Positions 1 through 9,217 are shown, counted from the stretch's first letter. The stretch is 64,000 bases of DNA from Thalassotalea profundi (GCF_014653195.1 NZ_BNAH01000001.1:1-64000); one strand, 5' to 3'. Numbers and translations are program-made. Notes: a model not told the origin generated them from the letters alone.

Positions 1-53
1 TCTTGTCATTTTGTCACCTAAATTATCTATGAGGCGATCATATCAGCCTCTAA

Positions 54-209
54 TTAAGTGGCCAAATTCGTTATACCACTACAGAAGAACTATTACTTAA
101 AGTAAAAACACTTGAAGAATTATTAAATAGCTTAGGTAGCTATATATTCACTAAAAATGTAGATGGTTGTTATACCTTTGTAAATAATGCGGTCGTTGAA
201 GTATTTGGA
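54..209 (+). other. Upstream in-frame extension of the PAS domain without a start codon
   Basis: The reading frame of the diguanylate cyclase stays open from 54 to 209. It encodes a charged helix followed by typical PAS residues (a tyrosine-rich strand, then a phenylalanine and asparagine-rich segment). It begins directly after a TAA at 51-53 and contains no ATG, GTG or TTG. A different frame is open from the window edge to about 91, so a frameshift between about 54 and 91 could join a longer N-terminal sensor to this gene. Confidence 0.4.
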
Positions 210-1349
210 GTGCCTACAGAAGACATAATAGGTAAGGATGATAGTCACTTCTTTGATTTGGATATATCTGAGCAGCTAAAGATCAATGACCAAAAAATAT
301 TAAACGAAAACACATTAATTTCTTCAGAAGAAGAAAACTTTATTAAATCTACTGGTGAACTAACGACATTCCATACTGTTAAGAAAAGCTTAGTAAGTGA
401 TGATGGGAAAATTGTTGGAATGTGCGGTATTTCGACAGATATCACTAAACAAAAGAAATTAGAAAACTTAGTAAAAGAACAAAATAAATTGTTAGATGCA
501 GTCCTTAATAATGTTGATGCATACATTTATATGAAAGATGAACAGCGACATTTTCGCTATGTTAATGATAAAACAGCAAAAATGTTTGGTAAGCCAGTTG
601 AAAAAATTATTGGAAAGCTTGATGCCGACGTTATTGGTCATGAATTAGCAGATCACTTTTGGAAATCAGATAAGCAAGTTTTTGAAACGAATGAAAAACA
701 AGTGTTTGAAGAAATTGCGCATGATGATGACGGGAAAATTCAGCATTATCTTAGTACTAAAATGCCATATCAACTTGATGAAAACTCACAAGTATTAATT
801 GGTTTTTCAACTGATGTAACCGAATTGTATCAGCTTAAAGAGGAATTTAAAAAACAAGCTAATACTGATGCACTAACGGGTTTATATAACCGTAGATACT
901 TTTTTAATCATGCTGAAAAAGAGTTTAGTCGAGCTAAACGTCACGGATTAAACATGGGGGTTATCTCTATTGATATTGATTTCTTCAAAAATATAAACGA
1001 TAAATATGGCCATCCTGTTGGTGATAAAGTGTTGATTGAAATAAGTAAAAATATCCTTTTAAGTATTCGTCAAGAAGATATTCTTGCTAGGGTTGGTGGT
1101 GAGGAGTTTGCCGTTATTCTACCTGAAAGCACTTTGGAAGAAGCCAAAAAAGTCGCGCAGCGAATATCCATTACTGAAAATACATTTTTAATGAATGCAC
1201 AAAATAAAGAATATGTTGATATAAAGCTTAGTATAGGTTTAGTATCGAAAAGAATAGAAGACGAAAGCTTTGATGAGCTTTTTATACGTGCTGATAATGC
1301 TTTATATCAAGCGAAAAAGCAGGGGAGAAATAGGGTGTATATTGCTTGA
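210..1349 (+). CDS. PAS-GGDEF diguanylate cyclase (N-terminus uncertain)
   Basis: Predicted diguanylate cyclase making c-di-GMP from two GTP, controlled by PAS sensory domains. The protein has a partial N-terminal PAS (to about residue 75), a second PAS (about 85-205) and a C-terminal GGDEF domain (about 215-379). The active-site motif is GGEEF at residues 296-300. An RxxD inhibitory I-site (R287, D290) lies five residues before it, so an active, product-inhibited enzyme is expected. The first standard start is a GTG at 210, but PAS-like coding continues upstream in the same frame to about position 54, just after a TAA at 51-53, with no ATG/GTG/TTG start. Either a frameshift or nonsense change has damaged the 5' end, or an unusual start is used. 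No transmembrane segment is visible in the part seen. It converges on proA, with a shared terminator between them. Confidence 0.85.
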   Translation: MPTEDIIGKDDSHFFDLDISEQLKINDQKILNENTLISSEEENFIKSTGELTTFHTVKKSLVSDDGKIVGMCGISTDITKQKKLENLVKEQNKLLDAVLNNVDAYIYMKDEQRHFRYVNDKTAKMFGKPVEKIIGKLDADVIGHELADHFWKSDKQVFETNEKQVFEEIAHDDDGKIQHYLSTKMPYQLDENSQVLIGFSTDVTELYQLKEEFKKQANTDALTGLYNRRYFFNHAEKEFSRAKRHGLNMGVISIDIDFFKNINDKYGHPVGDKVLIEISKNILLSIRQEDILARVGGEEFAVILPESTLEEAKKVAQRISITENTFLMNAQNKEYVDIKLSIGLVSKRIEDESFDELFIRADNALYQAKKQGRNRVYIA

Positions 1350-1392
1350 TAACTGCAATTGTCGCCAACAGTTGTCTTATTAATATATTTAA

Positions 1393-1428
1393 AAAAGGGT
1401 AATAACAAATTCATGTTATTACCCTTTT
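1393..1428. terminator. Bidirectional intrinsic terminator between the GGDEF gene and proA
   Basis: A 14-bp perfect stem (AAAAGGGTAATAAC and its complement) with an 8-base loop and A/T tracts on both sides. It lies between two convergent genes and can serve both. Confidence 0.8.
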
Positions 1429-1459
1429 AAATAACTTAAGAAAGATTATTGTTTGCAAA

Positions 1460-2707
1460 TTAGCTTCGCACGTGACCATCGCCTGAAACTAAAAACTTTT
1501 CTGTGGTTAATGATTCTAATCCCATAGGTCCATAAGCATGTAATTTAGTGGTCGCAATACCAATTTCAGCGCCTAAACCAAGTTGGCTACCATCTGAAAA
1601 ACGTGAAGAAGCATTTACCATAACCACAGAAGCATCAACACAGCGCTGGAATAATTGTGCACGTTCAGTGTTTTCAGTACAGATAACTTCGGTATGATTA
1701 CTACCAAATTGATGAATATGATCAAATGCTTGTTCCATGCTATCCACTACTTTAACAGCAATTTCTAGATCTAAATATTCCTGACCAAACTCGTTATCTG
1801 CAAGTAAATGAGCGTCTTCAAAATAAGATAAACTTCTAGAACAGGCATTTATTTTAACGTTGTGTGGAGCAAGAGCTTTAGCAGCTAGAGGTAAAAAGTC
1901 GTTAATAACATCTTTGTGTACAACTAATCCCTCTAAAGCATTACATACGCCGGTTCTCTGCGTTTTACCATTGAGTAGTATCTTTATTGCTTTGTCAAAG
2001 TCAGCATATTTATCGACATATAAATGGCAAACGCCTTTAAAATGTTGAATTACAGGTATTTTACTATTATCAGTTACAAAGTTTATTAAGCCTTCTCCGC
2101 CACGAGGAATAATGACATCAATATATTTTCGTTGCTCCATTAAATCCATTAATAAACTACGATCAGCATTAGGAATTACACTGATAAGTGCTTCTGGTAG
2201 GTCATTATCTTTGAGAATCTTTTGTAAAACACTCGCAATTGCTTTACTTGAATAGAGCGCTTCTTTTCCACCTCGTAAAATAATGGCATTACCTGATTTA
2301 AAACATAGGGCTCCAGCATCAGCGGTAACATTAGGTCTTGCTTCATAAATCATACATACAACGCCAAGCGGCATACGCATTTTACTAATTTTTAAGCCGT
2401 TGGCTTGCTCGCCAATTTCACGTAATTTACCCACAGGATCAGGTAAGCTCGCGATAACTTCTATGCCTTCAGCCATATCATCAATACGATCTTGAGTTAG
2501 TAATAAACGGTCAAGCATCGCTGAAGGTAAATTATTTTCTTTGGCTTGCGCCATGTCATTTTTATTAGCCTCGAGAATATTGGCGCTGTTATTTCTTAAT
2601 GCACTCGCCATTGCTAATAATATTTGATTTTTTCTATCTTCCGTTAAGTTTATCAATGTTCTAGCAGCTTGTGCTGCTTGTTTAGATATTTCCGTAATTA
2701 AACTCAT
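1460..2707 (-). CDS. proA: Glutamate-5-semialdehyde dehydrogenase (gamma-glutamyl phosphate reductase)
   Basis: Second step of proline synthesis: NADPH reduction of gamma-glutamyl phosphate to glutamate-5-semialdehyde, in the cytoplasm. The 415-residue protein has the aldehyde-dehydrogenase fold and usual ProA length. Visible family motifs include the nucleotide-binding region around IILRGGKEA, the RGGEGLI segment and the catalytic-cysteine motif RTGVCNALE. Its start overlaps the proB stop by four bases (ATGA), which implies translational coupling. It is the last gene of a putP-proB-proA operon. Confidence 0.97.
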   Translation of the reverse strand: MSLITEISKQAAQAARTLINLTEDRKNQILLAMASALRNNSANILEANKNDMAQAKENNLPSAMLDRLLLTQDRIDDMAEGIEVIASLPDPVGKLREIGEQANGLKISKMRMPLGVVCMIYEARPNVTADAGALCFKSGNAIILRGGKEALYSSKAIASVLQKILKDNDLPEALISVIPNADRSLLMDLMEQRKYIDVIIPRGGEGLINFVTDNSKIPVIQHFKGVCHLYVDKYADFDKAIKILLNGKTQRTGVCNALEGLVVHKDVINDFLPLAAKALAPHNVKINACSRSLSYFEDAHLLADNEFGQEYLDLEIAVKVVDSMEQAFDHIHQFGSNHTEVICTENTERAQLFQRCVDASVVMVNASSRFSDGSQLGLGAEIGIATTKLHAYGPMGLESLTTEKFLVSGDGHVRS

Positions 2708-3810
2708 GCGTCTCCTAAAACAGCTATATTTTCTTTTGAAATAATTGAATTATTTTGAGGTAAAACTTGTTTGTTACTCCATTTATCATCTTGCTCTTGA
2801 GCAATATAATTGAGCAAACAGCTACTAAAATTTGTTTTGGCTTTCGCTATTTTAGTACCATCTTCAGTTGTCACTAATATAGTGTCGCCCACTGAAAACT
2901 CACCTTTAACTTCTAATATGTTATCACTGGTTAAGATCTCTTCATCGCCTGTGAATGCATATTCTTCATCATCAATAATCACCTCACCACGTTCTCGAAC
3001 CGTATGTGTTCTCCAATGCACTGCAGGGCTCATTGGTTCAGGGTTTGATAAGAAGTGAGTGCCGGGGTTATTCCCTGCTAATAATTGGTTGAATGATTCA
3101 ACTTTAAAACCATTAATAATCAGAGTATCTATACCATGTGCAGTTGACTTTTCTGCGGCTTCAATTTTTGTTTGCATACCACCCGTACCCATTGAGCTTA
3201 CGGCTCCTCCAGCCATTGCATAAATAGCAGGCGTAATATCAGAGACTTTTTCTAATAATTTAGCGTCAGCATGGCTATGTGGGTTTTTATCAAATAAACC
3301 ATCAACGTCTGTACACATAATCAACATGTCAGCATCGATAGAGGCGGCAGCCATAGCGGCTAAATTGTCGTTGTCGCCAACTTTTAATTCTTCTGAGGTC
3401 ACTGTGTCATTTTCATTAATAACAGGCAGCACATCGTGAGCGAGTAACTCTTCGATTGTTTCTTTTATGCTTACATAACGTTCGCGATTACATAAGTCGG
3501 CATGGGTTAATAATATTTGTGCTAATGGCATATCAAGCAACTTAGACCATGTTGCCATCATATCGTTTTGGCCAGTTGCTGCCATTGCTTTTTTCATCGC
3601 CTTTGAAGGTGATTTTTCACTATTAAACCATTGGCGACCTGCTGCAACAGAACCAGAAGAAACTAATATGACTTGCTGACCTTGTTGGCGACAACGTTGA
3701 ATAAAGTAGGCAATATTACGCAAATACTTTGTACTACAGCCTTTATTTCCTGGTGCTATTAAGGCGCTACCAATTTTAATAACTATGCGTTTATGTGTCT
3801 TTAAATTCAT
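2704..3810 (-). CDS. proB: Glutamate 5-kinase
   Basis: First committed step of proline synthesis: ATP-dependent phosphorylation of glutamate. The 368-residue protein has an N-terminal amino-acid-kinase domain (VSSGSVAAG, PVINENDTV, KVGDNDNL and GTGGMQTK motifs) and a C-terminal PUA domain (about 275-360), as in E. coli ProB. The aspartate of the LLTxAD loop, where a known feedback-relief mutation maps in E. coli ProB, is conserved, so ordinary proline inhibition is expected. It lies 28 bp downstream of putP and overlaps proA by four bases. Confidence 0.97.
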   Translation of the reverse strand: MNLKTHKRIVIKIGSALIAPGNKGCSTKYLRNIAYFIQRCRQQGQQVILVSSGSVAAGRQWFNSEKSPSKAMKKAMAATGQNDMMATWSKLLDMPLAQILLTHADLCNRERYVSIKETIEELLAHDVLPVINENDTVTSEELKVGDNDNLAAMAAASIDADMLIMCTDVDGLFDKNPHSHADAKLLEKVSDITPAIYAMAGGAVSSMGTGGMQTKIEAAEKSTAHGIDTLIINGFKVESFNQLLAGNNPGTHFLSNPEPMSPAVHWRTHTVRERGEVIIDDEEYAFTGDEEILTSDNILEVKGEFSVGDTILVTTEDGTKIAKAKTNFSSCLLNYIAQEQDDKWSNKQVLPQNNSIISKENIAVLGDA

Positions 3811-3838
3811 GATTTCTCTTTACTAATTAAGGTTTAGA

Positions 3839-5335
3839 TTAAGATGATCTTTGTATTAATTGATGATTCATTGCTTTAAAAGTATCAGTAATACTTTTCG
3901 ATGGTGATGTATCCCACAAGCTTACGCCCCAAATAGTAATAGAGCTGATAATAAAGCCGGGTAATATTTCATAAACAACACTACTTAATGTCGAGCCGTC
4001 AGCCAGTACAGGTAAATAAATCCACAATAATACAGTCACGGCGCCACTAATAATCCCAGCGATAGCACCTTTGTAGGTGACACGCTCCCATAACAAGCTA
4101 AATAAAATTAATGGACCAAATGCGGCACCAAACCCTGCCCAAGCATTACTGACGATATTCAATATACTACTTGATGGATTCATGGCGATCATCGCTGAGA
4201 TTAATGCAACAACAAACACACATATTCGCCCCACGTTAACTAAACGTTGTTGTGATAATGTCTTTTTACTAAATGTACGGTAAATATCTTCGGTGAGTGA
4301 ACTTGATGATACGAGTAGCTGCGACGAAATTGTACTCATTACGGCAGCTAAAATTGCAGCAAGTAAAAAGCCACTAATAAGCGGATGGAACAATACATTT
4401 GAAAAGAAAATAAATATCGTTTCAGGATCACTTAGCTTCACATTAAACTTATTTACATAAGCGACACCCGTTAAACCCGTTGCAAGCGCGCCAATAATGG
4501 TAACAGTCATCCAGCTCATACCTATACGTCTTGCGACCTTAATATTTTTAACTGAATCTATTGCCATAAATCGCACTATGATATGTGGTTGCCCAAAATA
4601 ACCGAGCCCCCATGCTAAACTAGAGCAGATAGCTAAAATAGTGAGCTCTGCGTAACTTTCACTAATTGAAGGTATTTTTTCCATCGTAAAAGCCAGCATA
4701 GATTCTGAACTATCAAAATGATTAAATGCAACGATAGGTACCATGACAAGAGCGATAAACATAATTACGCCTTGGACAAAGTCAGTGAGACTCACCGCGA
4801 GAAAACCACCTAATAAGGTATAAGCAACAACCACTAGCATAGTAACCATTACGCCAATTTGGTAATCAACACCAAAGGCTGATTCAAATAATTTACCGCC
4901 ACCAACTAAACCCGCAGAGGTATAAAGTGTAAAAAATATAATAATGACGACAGCCGACACTAATTTGATTGTGCCATCATTCTTATCAAAACGTTGCGCG
5001 AAAAAGTCAGGTAATGTTAAAGCATCATTGGCCACTTCCGTGTATACGCGAAGTCTTGGTGCAACGAGTTTGTAATTAGCCCATGCCCCGAATACTAAGC
5101 CAACAGCGACCCATAAAGTATCGAAGCCAGAAATAAACATTGCACCAGGTAATCCCATTAACATCCAACCACTCATGTCTGATGCGCCAGCAGAAAGTGC
5201 CGTTACATGAGGACTAACTTTACGACCACCTAGCATGTATCCAGAAAGACTTGATGTTGATTTTTTTGCGGCATAAAGACCTATTCCAAGCATTAGCGCA
5301 AAATAAAGCGTTAATGTTAAATATGTATAGTTCAT
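3839..5335 (-). CDS. putP: Sodium/proline symporter
   Basis: Predicted inner-membrane Na+/proline symporter of the SSS family. At 498 residues it is close to E. coli PutP (about 502) and has about 13 hydrophobic segments. The N-terminal LTLYFALMLGIGLYAAKKS segment and the SAGASDMSGWMLMGLPGA segment are typical of PutP. The start is an ATG preceded by AGGAAAAT. It is first in an operon with proB and proA, so import and synthesis of proline appear co-expressed, which would suit osmoprotection. In many bacteria putP instead sits beside the degradative gene putA, which is not seen here. Confidence 0.93.
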   Translation of the reverse strand: MNYTYLTLTLYFALMLGIGLYAAKKSTSSLSGYMLGGRKVSPHVTALSAGASDMSGWMLMGLPGAMFISGFDTLWVAVGLVFGAWANYKLVAPRLRVYTEVANDALTLPDFFAQRFDKNDGTIKLVSAVVIIIFFTLYTSAGLVGGGKLFESAFGVDYQIGVMVTMLVVVAYTLLGGFLAVSLTDFVQGVIMFIALVMVPIVAFNHFDSSESMLAFTMEKIPSISESYAELTILAICSSLAWGLGYFGQPHIIVRFMAIDSVKNIKVARRIGMSWMTVTIIGALATGLTGVAYVNKFNVKLSDPETIFIFFSNVLFHPLISGFLLAAILAAVMSTISSQLLVSSSSLTEDIYRTFSKKTLSQQRLVNVGRICVFVVALISAMIAMNPSSSILNIVSNAWAGFGAAFGPLILFSLLWERVTYKGAIAGIISGAVTVLLWIYLPVLADGSTLSSVVYEILPGFIISSITIWGVSLWDTSPSKSITDTFKAMNHQLIQRSS

Positions 5336-5377
5336 TATTTTCCTGCTTTTTTATTTTGAATAGATTTGACTGTGCTT

Positions 5378-5383
5378 ATTATA
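5378..5383 (-). promoter_or_regulatory. Candidate -10 box for putP-proB-proA
   Basis: Read on the minus strand this is a perfect TATAAT, about 40 bp upstream of the putP start. I see no good -35 at the right distance, so activation by a regulator is possible. Confidence 0.4.
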
Positions 5384-5543
5384 TAAATTTGTATTGACTT
5401 TACATTTGATGCAAACAAACTTTCACCTCTAATAGTTAGACTTCTAATTAATATGATGACAGGTTTAGAGTAAAAGTTCAACAGTTATATAATTAAAGTA
5501 CTCTATAGCTGTTGATTTTAAAGGGGTTCAATGAAAGTTGTTT

Positions 5544-5567
5544 TAATTTATTGTATACAATAAATTA
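5544..5567. promoter_or_regulatory. Perfect 24-bp palindrome, candidate operator
   Basis: TAATTTATTGTA is followed directly by its exact reverse complement TACAATAAATTA. The core TTGTATACAA resembles operators of GntR-superfamily repressors. It lies about 210 bp upstream of putP. With no loop and no T-tract it is more likely a dimeric protein site than a terminator. Confidence 0.55.
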
Positions 5568-5689
5568 GTGTTGTAATGATTGTTTTCATGTTAAAACGAT
5601 ACAATTAATATGATAATGAAGTTTTTTATAGCTGTTTTTGATAATTATAAGTGAGTAAATTTAATCGTTGCTCTCTAAGTATCAGCAAC

Positions 5690-5727
5690 AAAAAAGGCCA
5701 ATATTTATTGCTAAACATTGGCCTTGG
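5690..5727 (-). terminator. Intrinsic terminator of the OsmC-YcaO gene
   Basis: On the minus strand a stem starting GGCCAATGTTTA pairs with its near-complement (TAAATATTGGCC) and is followed by a run of six T. It lies just downstream of the minus-strand gene ending at 5748. Confidence 0.75.
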
Positions 5728-5747
5728 TACGTTATTAATTTAAACAG

Positions 5748-7931
5748 TTAATTGCTGATTTTATTAGCGCGTGCTTGATGAAGTTTTTTATAACTATCGA
5801 TCAGTCTTAAATGTTTATCTAGCCCTTCAAGTGCCATATTAGTTTGAGTTAAACCAAAGAATCTAACTTCACCAGTGACTGAGCCAACGACATTTTCCAT
5901 AGTCTGTTTACCAAACATACGGTTAAAGTTATGTATAAAGTCTTCAATTGCCATATCTTCACTTAAGGTAACTTCAAGTACTGCGTGTATGGCTTGATAA
6001 AATAAGCCGCGTTCAACTGTATTATCGTTGTACTGAAGAAATTCGCCGACTAATTCAATTGCATCTTCTAGCGCGCCTAAGGCTAAGCAGATCAGAATTT
6101 TTAATTCAAGAATGGTTAATTGACCCCAGACGGTATTTTCATCGAATTCAATACCGATCAGTGTGCGTATATCAATATAGTTATCTAATTGACTGTCTTC
6201 TAAACGCTCGAATAAGCCCACTAATTGTTCTTCTGAAAGCGAATGAATATTTAAAATATCTTCGCGGAAATTAAGGGCTTTGTTGGTGTTATCCCAAATC
6301 AGATCTTCAACAGGGTACACTTCTGAAAAATCAGGCACTAATATTCGACATGCTATTCCCAGATCTGAAAACTCAGCAATATAAGCTTCTTTACCCAAGT
6401 CCTTTAAAATGGCAAATAACTTGTCACATTCTTGTTCATTTGTCCCTGAAAAATCCCATTCACAGAATTCATAATCATGTTTCTCACTAAAGAAGCGCCA
6501 TGAAATTACACCGGTTGAATCAATAAAATGTTCAACAAAGTTTTCAGGCTCTGCAACGGCCATACTATTAAACGTTGGTTTAGGCACATCGTTTAAGCCT
6601 TCAAAGCTTCTACCTTGAAGTAACTCAGTTAAACTGCGCTCAAGTGCTACTTCAAAACTAGGGTGGGCACCAAAAGACGCAAATACACCACCTGTTTTTG
6701 GGTTCATTAGGGTCACACACATTACAGGGAATTGCCCGCCTAACGATGCATCTTTAACAACAACAGGAAATCCTTGGTCTTCTAAGCCTTTAATACCAGC
6801 TAAAATGTTGGGGTATTGCTCAAGTATGGCTGATGGAACATCAGGTAATACAATTTCTTTTTCAATAATTTGCCTTTTTACAGCGCGCTCAAAAATTTCG
6901 GATAAACATTGGACTTTAGCTTCATTGAAATTATTACCGGCGCTCATACCGTTACTTAAAAATAAGTTTTCGATAAGATTAGATGGAAAGTAAACAGTTT
7001 TACCATCTGAATGACGAACGTAAGGAATAGAGCAAATACCACGCTCTTTATTTCCTGAATTGGTATCAATTAAATGAGAGCCTTGTAATTCTCCCTCAGG
7101 ATCATAAATTTCACGACAGTATTCATCTAAAATATCTGCGGGTAGGGCGTCGTCATCTTCTAGTTTGAACCATTTTTCATTGGGATAGTGTACAAAGTCA
7201 CTATTGGCGATATCTTGCCCTAAAAACTGGTCATTATAAAAAAAGTTACAGTTCAAACGTTCAATAAACTCACCAAGTGCCGAGCATAATGCGCTTTCTT
7301 TGGTTGCACCTTTACCATTAGTAAAACACATTGGTGAGGCAGCATCACGAATATGCAAAGACCACACATTAGGCACAATATTACGCCAAGATGAAATCTC
7401 AATTTTCATACCTAGATCAGCAAGTAACTGAGTCATGTTGGCAATGGTTTGCTCAAGGGGAAGATCTTTCCCTAAAATATAGGTGCTTTGTGAGTTCTCA
7501 GTTGTTGTCATTAACATTGCTTGAGCGTCTTGTTCAAGGCTATCAACTAATTCAACTTTAAACTCGGGGCCTGTTTGTACGACTTTTTTCACCGTACAAC
7601 GGTCAATCGAACGTCTTATGCCTAAACGATCTTTTTCTGAAATACTTTCAGGCAACTCAACTTGTATTTGAAAAATTTGATTATAACGGTCTTCAGGATC
7701 AACAATGTTATTCTGTGATAGTCGAATATTCTCAGTAGGAATATCGCGAGAATTACAGTAAACCTTAACAAAATAAGCGGCGCAAAGTGCTGACGATGCT
7801 AAAAAGTAATCGAATGGACCTGGTGCTGAACCATCACCTTTGTAACGAATAGGTTGATCTGCGAGCACCGTAAAATCATCAAACTTAGCTTCAAGTTTGA
7901 GATTTTCTAGATAGTTTACTTTGATTTCCAT
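5748..7931 (-). CDS. OsmC-YcaO fusion protein
   Basis: A fusion of an N-terminal OsmC/Ohr-like domain (about residues 1-135) with a YcaO domain (about 180-560) and a helical C-terminal region (about 590-720). The OsmC part has the PGPFDYFLASSALCAAY segment, in which a cysteine takes the usual position of the family. The YcaO part has the GKGATKESALCSALGEFIER and EAKVQCLSEIFERA segments that mark the ATP-binding fold. YcaO proteins activate amide backbones, and E. coli YcaO is linked to RimO-dependent methylthiolation of ribosomal protein S12. The substrate here is unknown. I prefer the ATG at 7931 (MEIKVNY), where the OsmC fold begins, over the one at 7967. It stands alone, with its own terminator. 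Confidence 0.85.
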   Translation of the reverse strand: MEIKVNYLENLKLEAKFDDFTVLADQPIRYKGDGSAPGPFDYFLASSALCAAYFVKVYCNSRDIPTENIRLSQNNIVDPEDRYNQIFQIQVELPESISEKDRLGIRRSIDRCTVKKVVQTGPEFKVELVDSLEQDAQAMLMTTTENSQSTYILGKDLPLEQTIANMTQLLADLGMKIEISSWRNIVPNVWSLHIRDAASPMCFTNGKGATKESALCSALGEFIERLNCNFFYNDQFLGQDIANSDFVHYPNEKWFKLEDDDALPADILDEYCREIYDPEGELQGSHLIDTNSGNKERGICSIPYVRHSDGKTVYFPSNLIENLFLSNGMSAGNNFNEAKVQCLSEIFERAVKRQIIEKEIVLPDVPSAILEQYPNILAGIKGLEDQGFPVVVKDASLGGQFPVMCVTLMNPKTGGVFASFGAHPSFEVALERSLTELLQGRSFEGLNDVPKPTFNSMAVAEPENFVEHFIDSTGVISWRFFSEKHDYEFCEWDFSGTNEQECDKLFAILKDLGKEAYIAEFSDLGIACRILVPDFSEVYPVEDLIWDNTNKALNFREDILNIHSLSEEQLVGLFERLEDSQLDNYIDIRTLIGIEFDENTVWGQLTILELKILICLALGALEDAIELVGEFLQYNDNTVERGLFYQAIHAVLEVTLSEDMAIEDFIHNFNRMFGKQTMENVVGSVTGEVRFFGLTQTNMALEGLDKHLRLIDSYKKLHQARANKISN

Positions 7932-8235
7932 TGCATGGGCCTGAATTGATATATTGTTAATAAGCATATTCTACTATGTTTATATCGAAGTATTTAGTGC
8001 TACTCGTCGATATTTTTTAATATTCAAAGAAAAATTCTTTTTCAACTCGATATAACTTCTTTAATACTTAACTAAAAAAACTCTTGTCAAAAAAACAACA
8101 CCGATTTTTATGTGGAGTTAAAGTTAATTATTTTTATTTATCAAGTGGTTATGTTTTTGTTGGTGTTTTTTTTGTTGAGTTGGTGTTTAGGTATAACTTT
8201 TGCACTTCAGTCAATACATTGTACTTCTTCCATGG

Positions 8236-8240
8236 TAGGA
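8236..8240 (+). promoter_or_regulatory. Ribosome binding site deciding the start of the discoidin-like gene
   Basis: TAGGA, three bases before the ATG at 8244 that opens a clean signal peptide. The longer frame from 8112 starts with a second, unlikely hydrophobic stretch and has no such site. Confidence 0.5.
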
Positions 8241-8243
8241 TTT

Positions 8244-9128
8244 ATGTTAAAAAAATTATCTAGTATCGCTATATTTATGTCATGTGCTATCTATGCAACA
8301 GAGCAATCTGTTGCAGAATACACTGGCAAAGTTTCCAACCTTTATATAGGAAAATCTGAGAGTATTAAGGTAGGAGTTGTTCATGAAGAAGCCAACGAGC
8401 TTGAATGTGATTTAAACAATAGCTCAGAGTGGTCGTTATATTTTGAGCAAGGACAGCCATACTCTAAGAATTGGCTTGAAATTCTTAATTTGGTACGCCG
8501 TACTCAAGAGACTATTCGAATTGGCTACCTACCTAATAGCAATTCACGATGTTCGATTGAATATTTAGCTTTATTAAAAGGCGACGGTACAGATTCAACT
8601 TCAGGCGGGATAGGTGACTACTTAACTCGACATGGTCAATATGGAAATATTGCTTTAATCTATAATAATAATCTTACTGAAAGTAACTATAGTGCTAGTG
8701 ATCATTCTGGGGGCGATATAGCTGCTGCCGCTTTTGATGGTTATATATGGCAACAACAAATTGATAAAAACCTTGGTTCGTTAATTAATAGAGGAATTTG
8801 GGTTGTTGAAAAAGATGCTCAAGATACTGAAAAAGAGTATTGGCTACAAGTCAGATTTGATGATGTTGTAAATGTTACTGGTTTTCGTATCATGGTCAAT
8901 GAAAAATCAGTGGGATTAGGTCGAAGCCCAAGAAGTATAACAGTATTAACCTCAATAGATGGTGTAGATTTCACCGATAATGGAAGTTATGTTCTTTCCA
9001 AAGCGATTGATCAAAGAGCTAACCTTGATTCTATAATTGAGCTGAAATATTTAAGAATTAGAGTTAATTCTAATTATGGTAATTCATACATAGAAATAGA
9101 TGAATTGGAAGTGTATTCTGATTACTAA
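8244..9128 (+). CDS. Secreted protein with a C-terminal F5/8 type C (discoidin-like) domain
   Basis: Predicted exported protein of 294 residues from the ATG at 8244. It has a Sec signal peptide (residues 1-18, ending in AIYA), a small beta-rich region with two cysteines (to about residue 120) and a C-terminal galactose-binding-like domain of the F5/8 type C class (about 140-293). The last is shown by the VTGFRIMVNE, SITVLTSIDGVDF, LKYLRIRVNS and EIDELEVYS pattern. Such domains usually bind carbohydrate or cell surfaces. No catalytic motif is visible. It is a single gene closed by a terminator. Confidence 0.65.
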   Translation: MLKKLSSIAIFMSCAIYATEQSVAEYTGKVSNLYIGKSESIKVGVVHEEANELECDLNNSSEWSLYFEQGQPYSKNWLEILNLVRRTQETIRIGYLPNSNSRCSIEYLALLKGDGTDSTSGGIGDYLTRHGQYGNIALIYNNNLTESNYSASDHSGGDIAAAAFDGYIWQQQIDKNLGSLINRGIWVVEKDAQDTEKEYWLQVRFDDVVNVTGFRIMVNEKSVGLGRSPRSITVLTSIDGVDFTDNGSYVLSKAIDQRANLDSIIELKYLRIRVNSNYGNSYIEIDELEVYSDY

Positions 9129-9176
9129 CTCTAAGCTATTATTAGCGGGCGTATAAGCTACTACCGTTGAAAGGTA

Positions 9177-9217
9177 AAAAGTTAAAAAAGGTAATATGTA
9201 TTACCTTTTTAACTTTT
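9177..9217. terminator. Bidirectional intrinsic terminator
   Basis: A long A/T-rich inverted repeat (AAAAGTTAAAAAAGGTAAT and its near-complement) with a short loop, between the discoidin-like gene and the convergent MlaC-like gene. Confidence 0.75.

Larger units (their letters stand above)
5336..5747. other. Intergenic region between putP and the OsmC-YcaO gene
   Basis: 412 bp without a convincing ORF. It holds the putP promoter region, a perfect 24-bp palindrome at 5544-5567 and, at its right end, the terminator of the OsmC-YcaO gene. Confidence 0.7.

Noticed and set aside
8112..8243. Longer N-terminus for the discoidin-like protein
   Set aside because: It adds a second hydrophobic stretch before a clean signal peptide, and the ATG at 8244 has the better ribosome site.
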